From Thiomicrorhabdus xiamenensis (lineage in GTDB: Bacteria > Pseudomonadota > Gammaproteobacteria > Thiomicrospirales > Thiomicrospiraceae), in the NCBI RefSeq assembly GCF_013282625.1, contig NZ_CP054020.1:1302001-1366000 (forward strand): 64,000 bases of DNA, written 5' to 3'. The notes beneath the pieces were generated by a model. That model did no database searches and had not been told where the DNA came from. It saw nothing but the letters and a program-made list of their open reading frames with translations. Shown here piece after piece: positions 8,802 through 16,894 of this stretch (the first letter of the stretch is position 1; each line of letters opens with the position of its first letter). Both the position numbers and the translations under genes were made by a program.

Positions 8802-10169
8802 ATGGCTAATACCATTTCAGAATTGGAAGCTGAACGCGCCAAGATCCTAGAAGAGATTGAAAACAAGGCGAAATCCATGTCCTCCTCCGAGAGTTCGGAA
8901 CACTCTCTGCAAGATTGGCTGAAAGCCGCCAGTGAGGTCGTTCCGGAAAGTGCTCTACAGGCAGAACGTAATGTCTCGGACACGGTGCGCGAACGAGACG
9001 AAGCAGGGAGCAATCCGTATGCTTTTTCCGAGCCTGAGCCGAGCGCTCAAATCGCCTCTAAGCGTTTAAATACCGATCCTTATATGCGTGCCAGTGACGA
9101 ATTAAACAGCAGTGTTAAGGATCCCGCACCGGATGATGATCTGGAAAGTGTACGCCTTTCTCTTCGCAGTAGCGGCACGTCCTCGCCAACGCATACACCA
9201 TCGGCTGCGTCCGGTTTTAACGAATCCGAGCGCCTGCAAACCGCAGGAAGTCCTGGAGAAAAGTCTTCCAACCGTTCTATGGTTGCCGGTGTAGCGATCA
9301 GTTTAACCCTTTTGCTTACAACGCTTGGCGTAGTCGTCGTGGGTTACAACAGTGTCCATAAAGAGCTTTTGGCGGTAACGGACAGCAACGAGAAAAACCT
9401 GGCTAAGATCGAAGACCTTCAGTCACAGTTAAAGCAGTTACCGTTGAGTGCAGAAGCCAGCCTGACTACGGCCAGTGATAATCAGGAAAAAATCCGTTCG
9501 CTGCAGAATCAGCTGGTGACTCTTGAATCTCAAATTACTCAACTTAAAACGCAGTTGAAGCAATACAAGAATGACAAGGATGAACAATCGGAAGAACTGT
9601 CTGCTTCAGAAAACGGCATCACTGAAAAACTTACGGAAGTAGTGCAAAAGCTGCAGAAGCTGGAAAGCAGTCAGCTTAATACGGATGGTAAAAAGCCTTT
9701 TATCAAGCCTTTCCAGACACCGGTTAAAGTCGCGGTCGGCGACGAGGCGATTGCGCAACCGATTGCGCCGACCGAGCCGAGTATTTCCGAACCGGTCGCG
9801 GATCAGCAATTGATCTCACTGGTTGAAAAGCAAGCAGCAGATGTGGCAACAGTTGAAACACCTGTCGAGCCTAAGAAAAACTACACCGCCGATGTGAAAT
9901 GGTTGATGGAACAACCTGCGCAGCATTACATTCTGCAATTGGCCAGCATGTACGACGAGAAATCGCTACAAGGTATGATCAAAGACAGAGAAATTAAAGA
10001 TGCCAAAATCATTCCACAGGTACGAAACGGTAAACTCGGTTATGTGCTGGTAACCGGCTCTTTTGCCGAACGCAACGACGCGGATGCGCTGTCTCGTAGC
10101 ATTAAGAAAGAGACGGGGATTTCTCCATGGCGCAGAAAAGTCGGCGACCTGATCAAACGAATCGATTAA
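8802..10169 (+). CDS. SPOR-domain cell-envelope protein
   Basis: 455 residues. A long polar N-terminal cytoplasmic part (1-155), one transmembrane helix (about 160-182), a Gln/Lys-rich coiled coil (about 190-290), a Pro/Val linker, and a C-terminal SPOR domain (about 378-452; HYILQLASMYDE, GKLGYVLVTGSFAERNDAD). SPOR domains bind denuded glycan strands at the septum, so a role in division or peptidoglycan remodelling is likely (DamX/FtsN-like topology). It is not FtsN or DamX by neighbourhood, and no partner gene is adjacent. A terminator follows at 10200. Confidence 0.85.
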   Translation: MANTISELEAERAKILEEIENKAKSMSSSESSEHSLQDWLKAASEVVPESALQAERNVSDTVRERDEAGSNPYAFSEPEPSAQIASKRLNTDPYMRASDELNSSVKDPAPDDDLESVRLSLRSSGTSSPTHTPSAASGFNESERLQTAGSPGEKSSNRSMVAGVAISLTLLLTTLGVVVVGYNSVHKELLAVTDSNEKNLAKIEDLQSQLKQLPLSAEASLTTASDNQEKIRSLQNQLVTLESQITQLKTQLKQYKNDKDEQSEELSASENGITEKLTEVVQKLQKLESSQLNTDGKKPFIKPFQTPVKVAVGDEAIAQPIAPTEPSISEPVADQQLISLVEKQAADVATVETPVEPKKNYTADVKWLMEQPAQHYILQLASMYDEKSLQGMIKDREIKDAKIIPQVRNGKLGYVLVTGSFAERNDADALSRSIKKETGISPWRRKVGDLIKRID

Positions 10170-10199
10170 ACGGCTGAATTTACAAACGTCATTTTTATT

Positions 10200-10230
10200 A
10201 AACCGGTTTCTGACAGTCACCGGTTTTTTT
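10200..10230 (+). terminator. Terminator after the SPOR gene
   Basis: Arms 10200-10207 (AAACCGGT) and 10219-10226 with an 11-base loop and a T run to 10230. Confidence 0.8.
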
Positions 10231-10314
10231 ATGTGTTTAATTTATTAATGAAATTGGTGAAGTCCGAATACACTTGGCTCGGTTGAGAAAAAGGGATTTG
10301 CTGACAAAAGTTAA

Positions 10315-11868
10315 TTAAGCCAGTTTGTGTATCGGTAGCAGAATTTTAAAGCTGACGCCGCTTAGGTTTTGCCCTTTATAGATAAACTGACTGTTATCAG
10401 CGCTGACCGAGCCTTGATGGAAATCCACGATCAGTTTAACAATATGCAAGCCAAGACCCAGGTGGGCTTGTCCCTGGTTTAGGGCACGCATTGAGGTCAT
10501 ACCGTCGAAAATCTGCTTTTCATGTCCTTTAGGAAGAGGCGGACCGCTGTTTTCGACACGAATTTCGATCTGACTGCCGATTTTAGCGGCGCGAATCCGG
10601 ATCGGCATCTTACCGTCTGAAAAATCATTGGCATTGCTCAGCAGTTTGTCCATCATCTGTTCGATCATAAAGCCATCCCCAAGTAGTTGCACATGATCAT
10701 CCAGTTTTAAATCGGAACTGATTTGATAGTCCGGGTGCAGAACCAGAATATTATCGATATAGTGTCGTAACATCAGGCCAATTGGAAATGCTTCCGGCTG
10801 TTGACTGTGCAGACTGTCTTCAATACTGGTGGCTTCGGAAAGGGAGGCGATAATCTGTTTCAATTGCGTCAAAGCGTGTTTGGCGTAATCGAGTTGATGA
10901 TGCTCGGTTTCTTTTTCCAGCAGCGTCAAAGCCATGGAAAGCCGGTTTAACGGGTTATGCAATTCATGGCGCAGGGTTTTCGGTAATTGCTTAAGGTATC
11001 GCTCATAGGAACCGAGCTGTTTGAGCATCTCATAGATGTGATGGCGCAGATCGGAGAGTTCATCCTGGTAAATACGGCTCTGACGATCGGGAAAATCGAG
11101 TTGTGTTAAGCGTCCTTTAAGATCGAAAGTTTTCTTAACATCATCATCTAAACGTATGATTCTGTTTGATAAAGAAGCCGTATGAATGATCGCACCGACA
11201 ATTACGATAAAGAATATCGCTGCTCCTATACCAATCAGACGATAGAAATAATTCAAGCTGTCGCTGAATAACGTTTCCATCCTTTGTTCCAGAACAAGAG
11301 AGCCGATAATGCGGTTTTGTACCATAAGCGGCGTGGCAGACATCAGGGAAACCGGGTTGCCGTCACTGTCCATGCGATACTGTTGTAATGTCTGGCCGTT
11401 CAGTGAATGGCGGATCAGAGTAATTTCCGGTTGCGGACTCTGTGGGTAAGGGTAGGGCAAAGAATAGGGAATAAAGGTCGCCAGAGTTTTAATAAGCAGT
11501 TTACCGGTCGTGGTAAAAAAACCGGTGTCCGGATTCTCTTCCTTATCCGGCAATTTCCCGACGACATAGGTGGTCTGGCCATATTCGTTGACGACCCACA
11601 AAACGGAATTATTTAAGTTAAGGTGGGAGAGACGGGTTGGTTTTCCAGACTGAATCTGCAGCGCCCAGAGGTCGGTTCGGTTTTCCAGAATAAGGGCCAG
11701 ATTTTCTACGGTTTGCTGTTGCACAATTGCCTGATTGTTCAGCATGATACGATGCAGATCAATCGCGAAACGGTAGGCTAGAAAAGGCAGTATCGTCAGT
11801 AGCAGTAACAGGATGAAAAGCCGGTCTCGTATTGAAAGACGGTAGTTTTTCTGAATAAAACGAAACAT
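10315..11868 (-). CDS. Sensor histidine kinase, dedicated-sortase-system (PdsS) type
   Basis: 517 residues, membrane-bound. Helix 1 (about 17-37), a periplasmic sensor region (40-205), helix 2 (about 208-230), a HAMP-like linker, then the kinase: phospho-acceptor His about 301 in LRHELHNPLNRLSM, N box LLSNANDF, G boxes near LGLGLHIVKLIVDFHQG. The N-terminal style (LLLLTILPFLAYRF, then ALILENR) resembles kinases of the proteobacterial dedicated sortase system, but no sortase or target gene lies nearby, so the input is unknown. The response regulator gene is 61 bases upstream on the same strand. Confidence 0.85.
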   Translation of the reverse strand: MFRFIQKNYRLSIRDRLFILLLLLTILPFLAYRFAIDLHRIMLNNQAIVQQQTVENLALILENRTDLWALQIQSGKPTRLSHLNLNNSVLWVVNEYGQTTYVVGKLPDKEENPDTGFFTTTGKLLIKTLATFIPYSLPYPYPQSPQPEITLIRHSLNGQTLQQYRMDSDGNPVSLMSATPLMVQNRIIGSLVLEQRMETLFSDSLNYFYRLIGIGAAIFFIVIVGAIIHTASLSNRIIRLDDDVKKTFDLKGRLTQLDFPDRQSRIYQDELSDLRHHIYEMLKQLGSYERYLKQLPKTLRHELHNPLNRLSMALTLLEKETEHHQLDYAKHALTQLKQIIASLSEATSIEDSLHSQQPEAFPIGLMLRHYIDNILVLHPDYQISSDLKLDDHVQLLGDGFMIEQMMDKLLSNANDFSDGKMPIRIRAAKIGSQIEIRVENSGPPLPKGHEKQIFDGMTSMRALNQGQAHLGLGLHIVKLIVDFHQGSVSADNSQFIYKGQNLSGVSFKILLPIHKLA

Positions 11869-11929
11869 TAAAATGCGTTTGTCCTGTTACTTGCTTAAAA
11901 TCGGCGAACTCTTAATGAGTCGGCATCAC

Positions 11930-12643
11930 CTAGTCGTTGTTTTCCTGTTGCCAGGAATAGCCACGACCGTATTCATTCTGAATCAGATTGAATTCCGGAG
12001 TGATTTTCTTAAAGGCGTTGCGGATACGACAGATATGCGTATTGATCGTGTTACGTTCAACTACCCCTTGGGTCGATTGTTGCAGCGCGTCATAAGTGAC
12101 CACATTACCTTCGCCGGCGGTAGCAAACTGGCGTAGCATTTCGAATTCGGTGGCTGTCAAATCCAGCGGTTTACCATGCCAGTAAGCCTTAAATTGGCTT
12201 GAGGATAACTCCAGTTCCTGGATTTTAGACTTGTCCGCATCCTGCTCATCGGTTTTACTGGAGCTGGTAATGCGTAGCAGGTTTTTAACCTTGACGATCA
12301 GGACATTGAGACTGATCGGTTTTGGCAGATAATCAATTGCACCCAAAGCGTGGCCGGTATAGATGTCGAATTCAGACTGACGTTCCGAGAGGAAAATGAT
12401 TGGAATCGGTTGGTTGTAACTCAGCAAATGTTTGGCCAAATCAAAACCACCGTCCATTTCCGAGCCGAGGATAATATCGGAAATGACAAGATCCGGCAGT
12501 TGTTTGGCAAACGCCGCTTCGGCGCTAGGGCGATCGGAAAATGCCTCAACAACAAATCCTTGTTGTTCCAGCGCGGAAACCAGTGTTTCCAGTTGAATCG
12601 GATCATCTTCAATAATCGCAATACGATATTCGGTGTTCTGCAT
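11930..12643 (-). CDS. OmpR-family response regulator, PdsR-like
   Basis: 237 residues. The receiver domain (5-125) has the acidic pocket IIEDD, the phospho-acceptor D56 in VISDIIL, Ser in FLSER and Lys in YLPKPI. The C-terminal winged helix (about 150-232) has LDLTATEFEMLRQFA and NTINTHICRIRNAFK. The receiver pattern FSDRPSAEAAF and GGFDLAKHLL resembles regulators annotated as belonging to the proteobacterial dedicated sortase system. Upstream gene of the pair with the kinase at 10315-11868, and presumably its phosphorylation target. Confidence 0.88.
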   Translation of the reverse strand: MQNTEYRIAIIEDDPIQLETLVSALEQQGFVVEAFSDRPSAEAAFAKQLPDLVISDIILGSEMDGGFDLAKHLLSYNQPIPIIFLSERQSEFDIYTGHALGAIDYLPKPISLNVLIVKVKNLLRITSSSKTDEQDADKSKIQELELSSSQFKAYWHGKPLDLTATEFEMLRQFATAGEGNVVTYDALQQSTQGVVERNTINTHICRIRNAFKKITPEFNLIQNEYGRGYSWQQENND

Positions 12644-12676
12644 AAGCGATTCCTTTCTGTTATGACTTCACTCAAT

Positions 12677-12708
12677 AAAAAACGGCTTATATATTTCTAT
12701 ATAAGCCG
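12677..12708 (-). terminator. Terminator of the cupin gene
   Basis: A perfect 11-bp stem (12683-12693 with 12698-12708) with a 4-base loop. Read on the minus strand it is followed by six Ts. It separates the cupin gene from the response regulator start. Confidence 0.9.
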
Positions 12709-12721
12709 CATTATCTCTGAT

Positions 12722-13651
12722 TTATTCTACGTGATGGAAGTCCAGAAGCTGCATATTCATAATTAATCCAGCATCTTGAATCGGCAGTACGATCGCATCT
12801 TCGCCGGAATCGTTATGGTGTGAGTGCCACCAGCCCGGAGGTGTAACGAAAACGGAGCCAGGTGTCCACATTGCTTTGATCGGGTCTTTGATCGAGCCGT
12901 CTTCATTTAACTCTTTACCAAGCAGGGTGTAGGTATCCGGTCCGGCGGAAACCACAAAATCCAGAGCGATTGAGTTATGGCGATGCGGCTTCTGGGTTAC
13001 ATTTCCAGGCAAAACGTTATACAGCGCCCACAGAGTGTGGGTGATAGTCATGGTGAGCGGGAAGTTCGGATTTGACAGCAAGATCCCGGTACGGTTTCGA
13101 CCTGCGGCAACTTTACGGACATCGTCCAACTCTTTATTCAGACGTTCTTTGGTATACAGAACCGGCTCAAAGCGTTCCTTATTCGGCTTGGCACCAAGAT
13201 ATTCAATAATCGGTGCATCATGAACCCAATAGATTGCCGTGTCTTCATCGGCACTGTGTAGAGCGTCCGGAACGGCTGGAAGAGTAAACAGATCGCCTTC
13301 CTTCCACTCCATCGTGCCGTGTTTCATCTGGGTTCGGCCTTTACCACGGATAACATAAAAGAGCTGCGAGCTTGCGCTGACTTCGGTTTTCAAAGTGTCG
13401 CCGGCGCAGATACGCAGATAGTTAGCCAGAAGATTCGGAGTGGTCGCAGGGTATGGAGTCTGTAGCTTTTCAGACTGGTCAAACGAAATAATGCGGGTTT
13501 CACCTTCCTGATGCAGTGCACTCGGGTAGTGCACAATCTCGATTTTAGGCATAGGTGGGTTAACTGCCGACATATATTCCTTAACTTCAGCCTGACGTTC
13601 CCATTTTTGCTGGGCGGCTTCCTGAATTTGTTCAACCTTGTGTTGTTGCAT
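12722..13651 (-). CDS. Double-cupin protein, gentisate dioxygenase-like
   Basis: 309 residues with two cupin barrels (about 90-150 and 215-300). The second keeps metal-ligand-like patterns (KPHRHNSIALDF and PGWWHSHHND); the first has SSQLFYVIRGKGRT and GDLFTLPA. This layout is that of the gentisate 1,2-dioxygenase superfamily, non-haem iron ring-cleaving enzymes. No aromatic catabolism genes are adjacent, so the substrate is open and a non-catabolic cupin is possible. It is transcribed alone, with a strong terminator downstream. Confidence 0.75.
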   Translation of the reverse strand: MQQHKVEQIQEAAQQKWERQAEVKEYMSAVNPPMPKIEIVHYPSALHQEGETRIISFDQSEKLQTPYPATTPNLLANYLRICAGDTLKTEVSASSQLFYVIRGKGRTQMKHGTMEWKEGDLFTLPAVPDALHSADEDTAIYWVHDAPIIEYLGAKPNKERFEPVLYTKERLNKELDDVRKVAAGRNRTGILLSNPNFPLTMTITHTLWALYNVLPGNVTQKPHRHNSIALDFVVSAGPDTYTLLGKELNEDGSIKDPIKAMWTPGSVFVTPPGWWHSHHNDSGEDAIVLPIQDAGLIMNMQLLDFHHVE

Positions 13652-13856
13652 GTCTGATCACCTTTTAAACGTTTTCGTTTGTGAACGGGTTAAATGAAAA
13701 TTATTCTAATTATAAATTGATATCAGGGTTATTACTATCGAACGGGCGAGAATGTAAGCGGATTTTCGTTTATGGTTACAATAACGCACGCTTATGAAAC
13801 GCTGATCAACCTTGACCTCTGTATATTTTATAGGCCAAGGTGGTCAGGTTTTGAGA

Positions 13857-15371
13857 TTAAAATTTGTATTTATTTAAACGTTTACGTTCACTTGATGATG
13901 GAATATTCATGGCTTCACGATATTTTGCAATTGTACGTCGCGCCACCGAAATATCTTTTTCCTCTTCAAGAATCTTCATCAACTTGCTGTCACTAAGCGG
14001 CTTTTTCGGATCTTCTTCGTCAATCAGCTGCTTGATATGCGCTTTGATGGCCGTTGCCGACTGATCAGCACTGCCGTACTGGCTGACGCCGGTCGAGAAG
14101 AAATATTTAAGTTCAAAGGTACCGCGAGGCGTTTGAATATATTTCTGGTTGGTAGCGCGAGAAATGGTGGACTCGTGTAGATCCAGGTGCTCGGCGACCT
14201 CTCTGAGAACCAAGGGTTTCATCGCCTGCTCGCCTTCCTCGAAAAAGCTTTGCTGGCGGTCGACAATAAAGGTTCCGACACGTAACAGGGTTTCACCGCG
14301 GTTCTGAATGCTTTTAATCAAACCTTTGGCTTCATTAACCTGATCTTTAATACGCTTGTTCTGATCCGAGTCGTCCAGTTCGCTGGCCAGTTTCAGATAA
14401 GTTGAATTTACGCTTAAGCGCGGGAAGGCATCCTGATTCAGTTCGACTACCCAGCCGTTTTTCAAACGTTTCAGGCGCAGATCGGGAATGACAACCTCCG
14501 ATTGCGTTGGCGAAAAGTCGCGACCCGGGCGGGGGTTCAAGCTCTGAATAAGACGCAAAAGGGTATTGAGTTCTTCGTCATTCAGGCCGTATACCTTTTT
14601 AATGCGTTTATGGTCATGGAAAGTGAGCCAGTCGAAGTTTTCTTCAATCAGTTTTTGCGCCGTGACGACATAAGGTGTTTGCGGGAAGCCCGCCAGCTGC
14701 AACAACAGTGATTCCTGTAAATTGCGAGCGGCCACGCCGTTAGGTTCGAACTGTTGCACCTGTTTAAGCGTGGCTTCCAGCTCTTCTAGGGAATACAGAG
14801 GGTGCTCATCGTCGGTTTCATTGTCATTAATGGTTGCCAACAACGAATCCAGATCGCTTCCGCTGCCGAGAAAACCTTCATCGTTTATGTCATCGATTAT
14901 ATAGCTGGCAAGTACCGTCTGACGTTCGTCAAATGGAGCAACGTCCAACTGCCATTGCAGGTGGTCGTGTAGCGTGGTTTCGGCACTGGTATAGTTTTCC
15001 GCCGCAGTGCTTTCAGCGCTGTCGCTACCGGCAGAGGAAGAGGTGTGGTCGGAAAAGACTTCATCCCATTGCATATCCAGTTCGATATTGTCATCGATCT
15101 GGTTGTCATGTTCGATATCCAGAGGCTGTTCTTCTTTTGTCAGCTCTTCGTCGCCGCCACTGTCCTTTTCGTCTTCCTTACGGGCATCATTTTCATCGGA
15201 GCCGATTTCTTCTTCATCTACCTCAAGCATGAAGTTGGTTTCCAGCATCGTATCGATCGTCTGCTGAACTTCCATCGCTGAATATTGCAGGATTTTAATG
15301 GATTGCTGTAACTGTGGCGTCAGCTTTAACTGCTGACCGATGTTGAGCTGCAAGCCGGGCATTAGCGCCAT
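13857..15371 (-). CDS. rpoN: RNA polymerase sigma-54 factor
   Basis: 504 residues. Region I is Gln/Leu-rich (LQLNIGQQLKLTPQLQQSIKILQ), followed by a long acidic region II (about 50-125), the core-binding domain, a helix-turn-helix, and the RpoN box VARRTIAKYRE that reads the -24 promoter element. Directs transcription of enhancer-dependent genes such as nitrogen and flagellar genes. Unusually it stands alone: none of lptA, lptB, hpf or ptsN is adjacent. An AAGG/TCTCC region precedes the ATG at 15371. Confidence 0.97.
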   Translation of the reverse strand: MALMPGLQLNIGQQLKLTPQLQQSIKILQYSAMEVQQTIDTMLETNFMLEVDEEEIGSDENDARKEDEKDSGGDEELTKEEQPLDIEHDNQIDDNIELDMQWDEVFSDHTSSSAGSDSAESTAAENYTSAETTLHDHLQWQLDVAPFDERQTVLASYIIDDINDEGFLGSGSDLDSLLATINDNETDDEHPLYSLEELEATLKQVQQFEPNGVAARNLQESLLLQLAGFPQTPYVVTAQKLIEENFDWLTFHDHKRIKKVYGLNDEELNTLLRLIQSLNPRPGRDFSPTQSEVVIPDLRLKRLKNGWVVELNQDAFPRLSVNSTYLKLASELDDSDQNKRIKDQVNEAKGLIKSIQNRGETLLRVGTFIVDRQQSFFEEGEQAMKPLVLREVAEHLDLHESTISRATNQKYIQTPRGTFELKYFFSTGVSQYGSADQSATAIKAHIKQLIDEEDPKKPLSDSKLMKILEEEKDISVARRTIAKYREAMNIPSSSERKRLNKYKF

Positions 15372-15745
15372 AAGGAGACCTTCTTGTTTTTGTATCTATG
15401 AGCAAATCAATTGAATTAGTAATAACCGCTAATCTGGATATAATAAACGCCAATTAGGTTTTAATTCCGTGGCGCTGAGCCAACGCGGATACCATTCCAG
15501 TTTCCTAATGTAAACTTTAGAAGATTTTTACAATCTCTTTAAAAACTGACTTAATTAGAAACTGGTTTAATTTGTGCTTTTCTCCAAAAGCTTAAAACAA
15601 ATTCTACCTTAAACAATAGAAAATTGCCTAAGGGAAACACAATTTCAATTGAAGATTTTCGTTCCAGTGTCAAAATTGGACGAAACACCATTTTCGTTAG
15701 TCACTAAATGGTGAACAAAACGCTTATATCGGACGAGGAGTAAAA
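15372..15745. other. Intergenic region between rpoN and the antitoxin-like gene
   Basis: 374 AT-rich bases between divergent genes. It must hold both promoters. I see a TATAAT at about 15437-15443 on the plus strand without a convincing -35, and a hairpin close to the downstream gene (listed separately). No open frame of note. Confidence 0.5.
15686..15713 (+). promoter_or_regulatory. Hairpin in the leader of the 15746 gene
   Basis: Perfect 8-bp arms CACCATTT (15686-15693) and AAATGGTG (15706-15713) with a 12-base loop, ending about 18 bases before the ribosome site. Could be an operator for a dimeric protein or an mRNA structure; there is no T run, so it is not a normal terminator. Confidence 0.4.
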
Positions 15746-16189
15746 ATGTCGATTAAAGAGGACGCACTAAGTATTGTTAATGCCCTGCCTGACGAGGCGA
15801 CTTGGGAAGATTTAGTCAAAGAACTTTATCGCCAAAAAAAGATCACTTTAGGCATGAGCGATACAGAGATTGTTCAGGATGAACTAACTGAAGCAGATTT
15901 GAACGCCATTATCGCCAGACTGAAGTCTGCAAGCTCTTTACCGGATGATATGCGCAACACCAAGACATACAAGCCGGGCAATGCAACAACGCTTGGTATG
16001 GTCGCGGGTGTCACTGCGATCGTATTCAGTCTGGTTTTCCCGCCGATTGCCTGGATTGGCGCGGGTGTGGCCTTTATCGCCGGTATTTTCGGTTCAATGC
16101 GTAAGGAAGAGAAATCCTGGATACCGATCCTGCTGGCATTGGTTTCGATGATTCCGCTTGTCAGTATTCTGATGCAGCACGTCCAATAA
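15746..16189 (+). CDS. Antitoxin-like N-terminal domain fused to two membrane helices
   Basis: 147 residues. Residues 1-62 (ALSIVNALPDEATWEDLVKE, LYRQKKITLGMSD) look like the short orphan antitoxin/addiction-module proteins with the pattern LP-x-x-ATW-x-D...LY-x-R-x-KI-x-x-G. The rest has a hydrophobic double segment (about 82-115) and another helix (about 125-143), linked by a charged RKEEKSW turn, like small DUF4190-type membrane proteins. A good ribosome site (GAGGAG) precedes the ATG. No toxin gene is adjacent. Both halves are pattern recognition; function is unknown. Confidence 0.7.
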   Translation: MSIKEDALSIVNALPDEATWEDLVKELYRQKKITLGMSDTEIVQDELTEADLNAIIARLKSASSLPDDMRNTKTYKPGNATTLGMVAGVTAIVFSLVFPPIAWIGAGVAFIAGIFGSMRKEEKSWIPILLALVSMIPLVSILMQHVQ

Positions 16190-16205
16190 AAGACAGTCTG
16201 TCTTT

Positions 16206-16232
16206 AGACCGGGCACTTCACTGACCCGGTCT
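16206..16232 (+). terminator. Possible terminator after the 15746 gene
   Basis: Arms AGACCGGG (16206-16213) and CCCGGTCT (16225-16232) with an 11-base loop, 17 bases after the stop. There is no T run, so termination efficiency is uncertain. A smaller hairpin (AAAGACA/TGTCTTT) directly precedes it. Confidence 0.5.
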
Positions 16233-16549
16233 TGAGCCAATTCCGGATCACCCGCATTACGTTTCTAATCGCTTCCTTTTTGACACCTATCTGATTCAAC
16301 CGACTACGGTTATTTCTTTGTCTTTATTTCACCTTTTGATCCTAAAACCCTAGGTTGACGGCAAATTAAATTACGCCGAATCAATTAAAGTGCCTATTGA
16401 TCTATCGCAAGCGCTCTCTTTTCGGTAGAAATACAAAAACGAGCCATGCCGAAAGGATGGTTTCAGACATCAAACTTTACTGATTATTCAAGCACTTGCA
16501 AACAGGCTGGCAATCAGTGTAAAGAGTGGAGTGTCGTTTAGGAGACGGT
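16233..16549. other. Gene-free leader region with candidate RNA structure
   Basis: About 317 bases without a gene before the 16550 gene. It contains a GAAA-tetraloop hairpin (16444-16460: CCAT, bulged G, CC, GAAA, GG, ATGG) and a second hairpin with 7-bp arms (16479-16485 and 16512-16518). The two could belong to a structured 5' leader. No known riboswitch consensus was recognised. Confidence 0.35.
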
Positions 16550-16861
16550 ATGAAATTTTTTAAAGATATGCACAATGAAGTATTTGTTATTCCTGTCGGT
16601 CAGGAACATCTGATCAAAGCTGACTGGATGGAAATTACCGAATCCGAAAGAGAGCAGATTTTGATGGCTTCCTCGGAATTGACGCAAGAGCGGGTTGAGC
16701 AGATCAAAGCCCGTCTGGATATGATCGACTTTGAGTCGATCCGCCCCCTGAGGGCTCTGATGACGCAAACGGCTGACTTGTCCGACCATAAAAAGCTAGC
16801 GGCACTCAATGAAGAGCGCCGTAAACTGGTTGAGGAATTAGATTACAATCACCGTAACTGA
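16550..16861 (+). CDS. Orphan small protein with phage-type C-terminal motif
   Basis: 103 residues from the ATG at 16550 (GGAGACGGT upstream). A soluble, charged protein; the C-terminal half (DFESIRPLRALMTQTADLSD then an ELRR-like helix) resembles the Ser-Ile-Arg-Pro-Leu-Arg tail seen in many phage tail-assembly or hypothetical phage proteins. No other phage gene is nearby, so it is either a remnant or a domesticated gene. Function unknown. Convergent with recJ. Confidence 0.65.
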   Translation: MKFFKDMHNEVFVIPVGQEHLIKADWMEITESEREQILMASSELTQERVEQIKARLDMIDFESIRPLRALMTQTADLSDHKKLAALNEERRKLVEELDYNHRN

Positions 16862-16894
16862 CCCGGATAGGGTTCCGATATTACTTCAGAAGTG

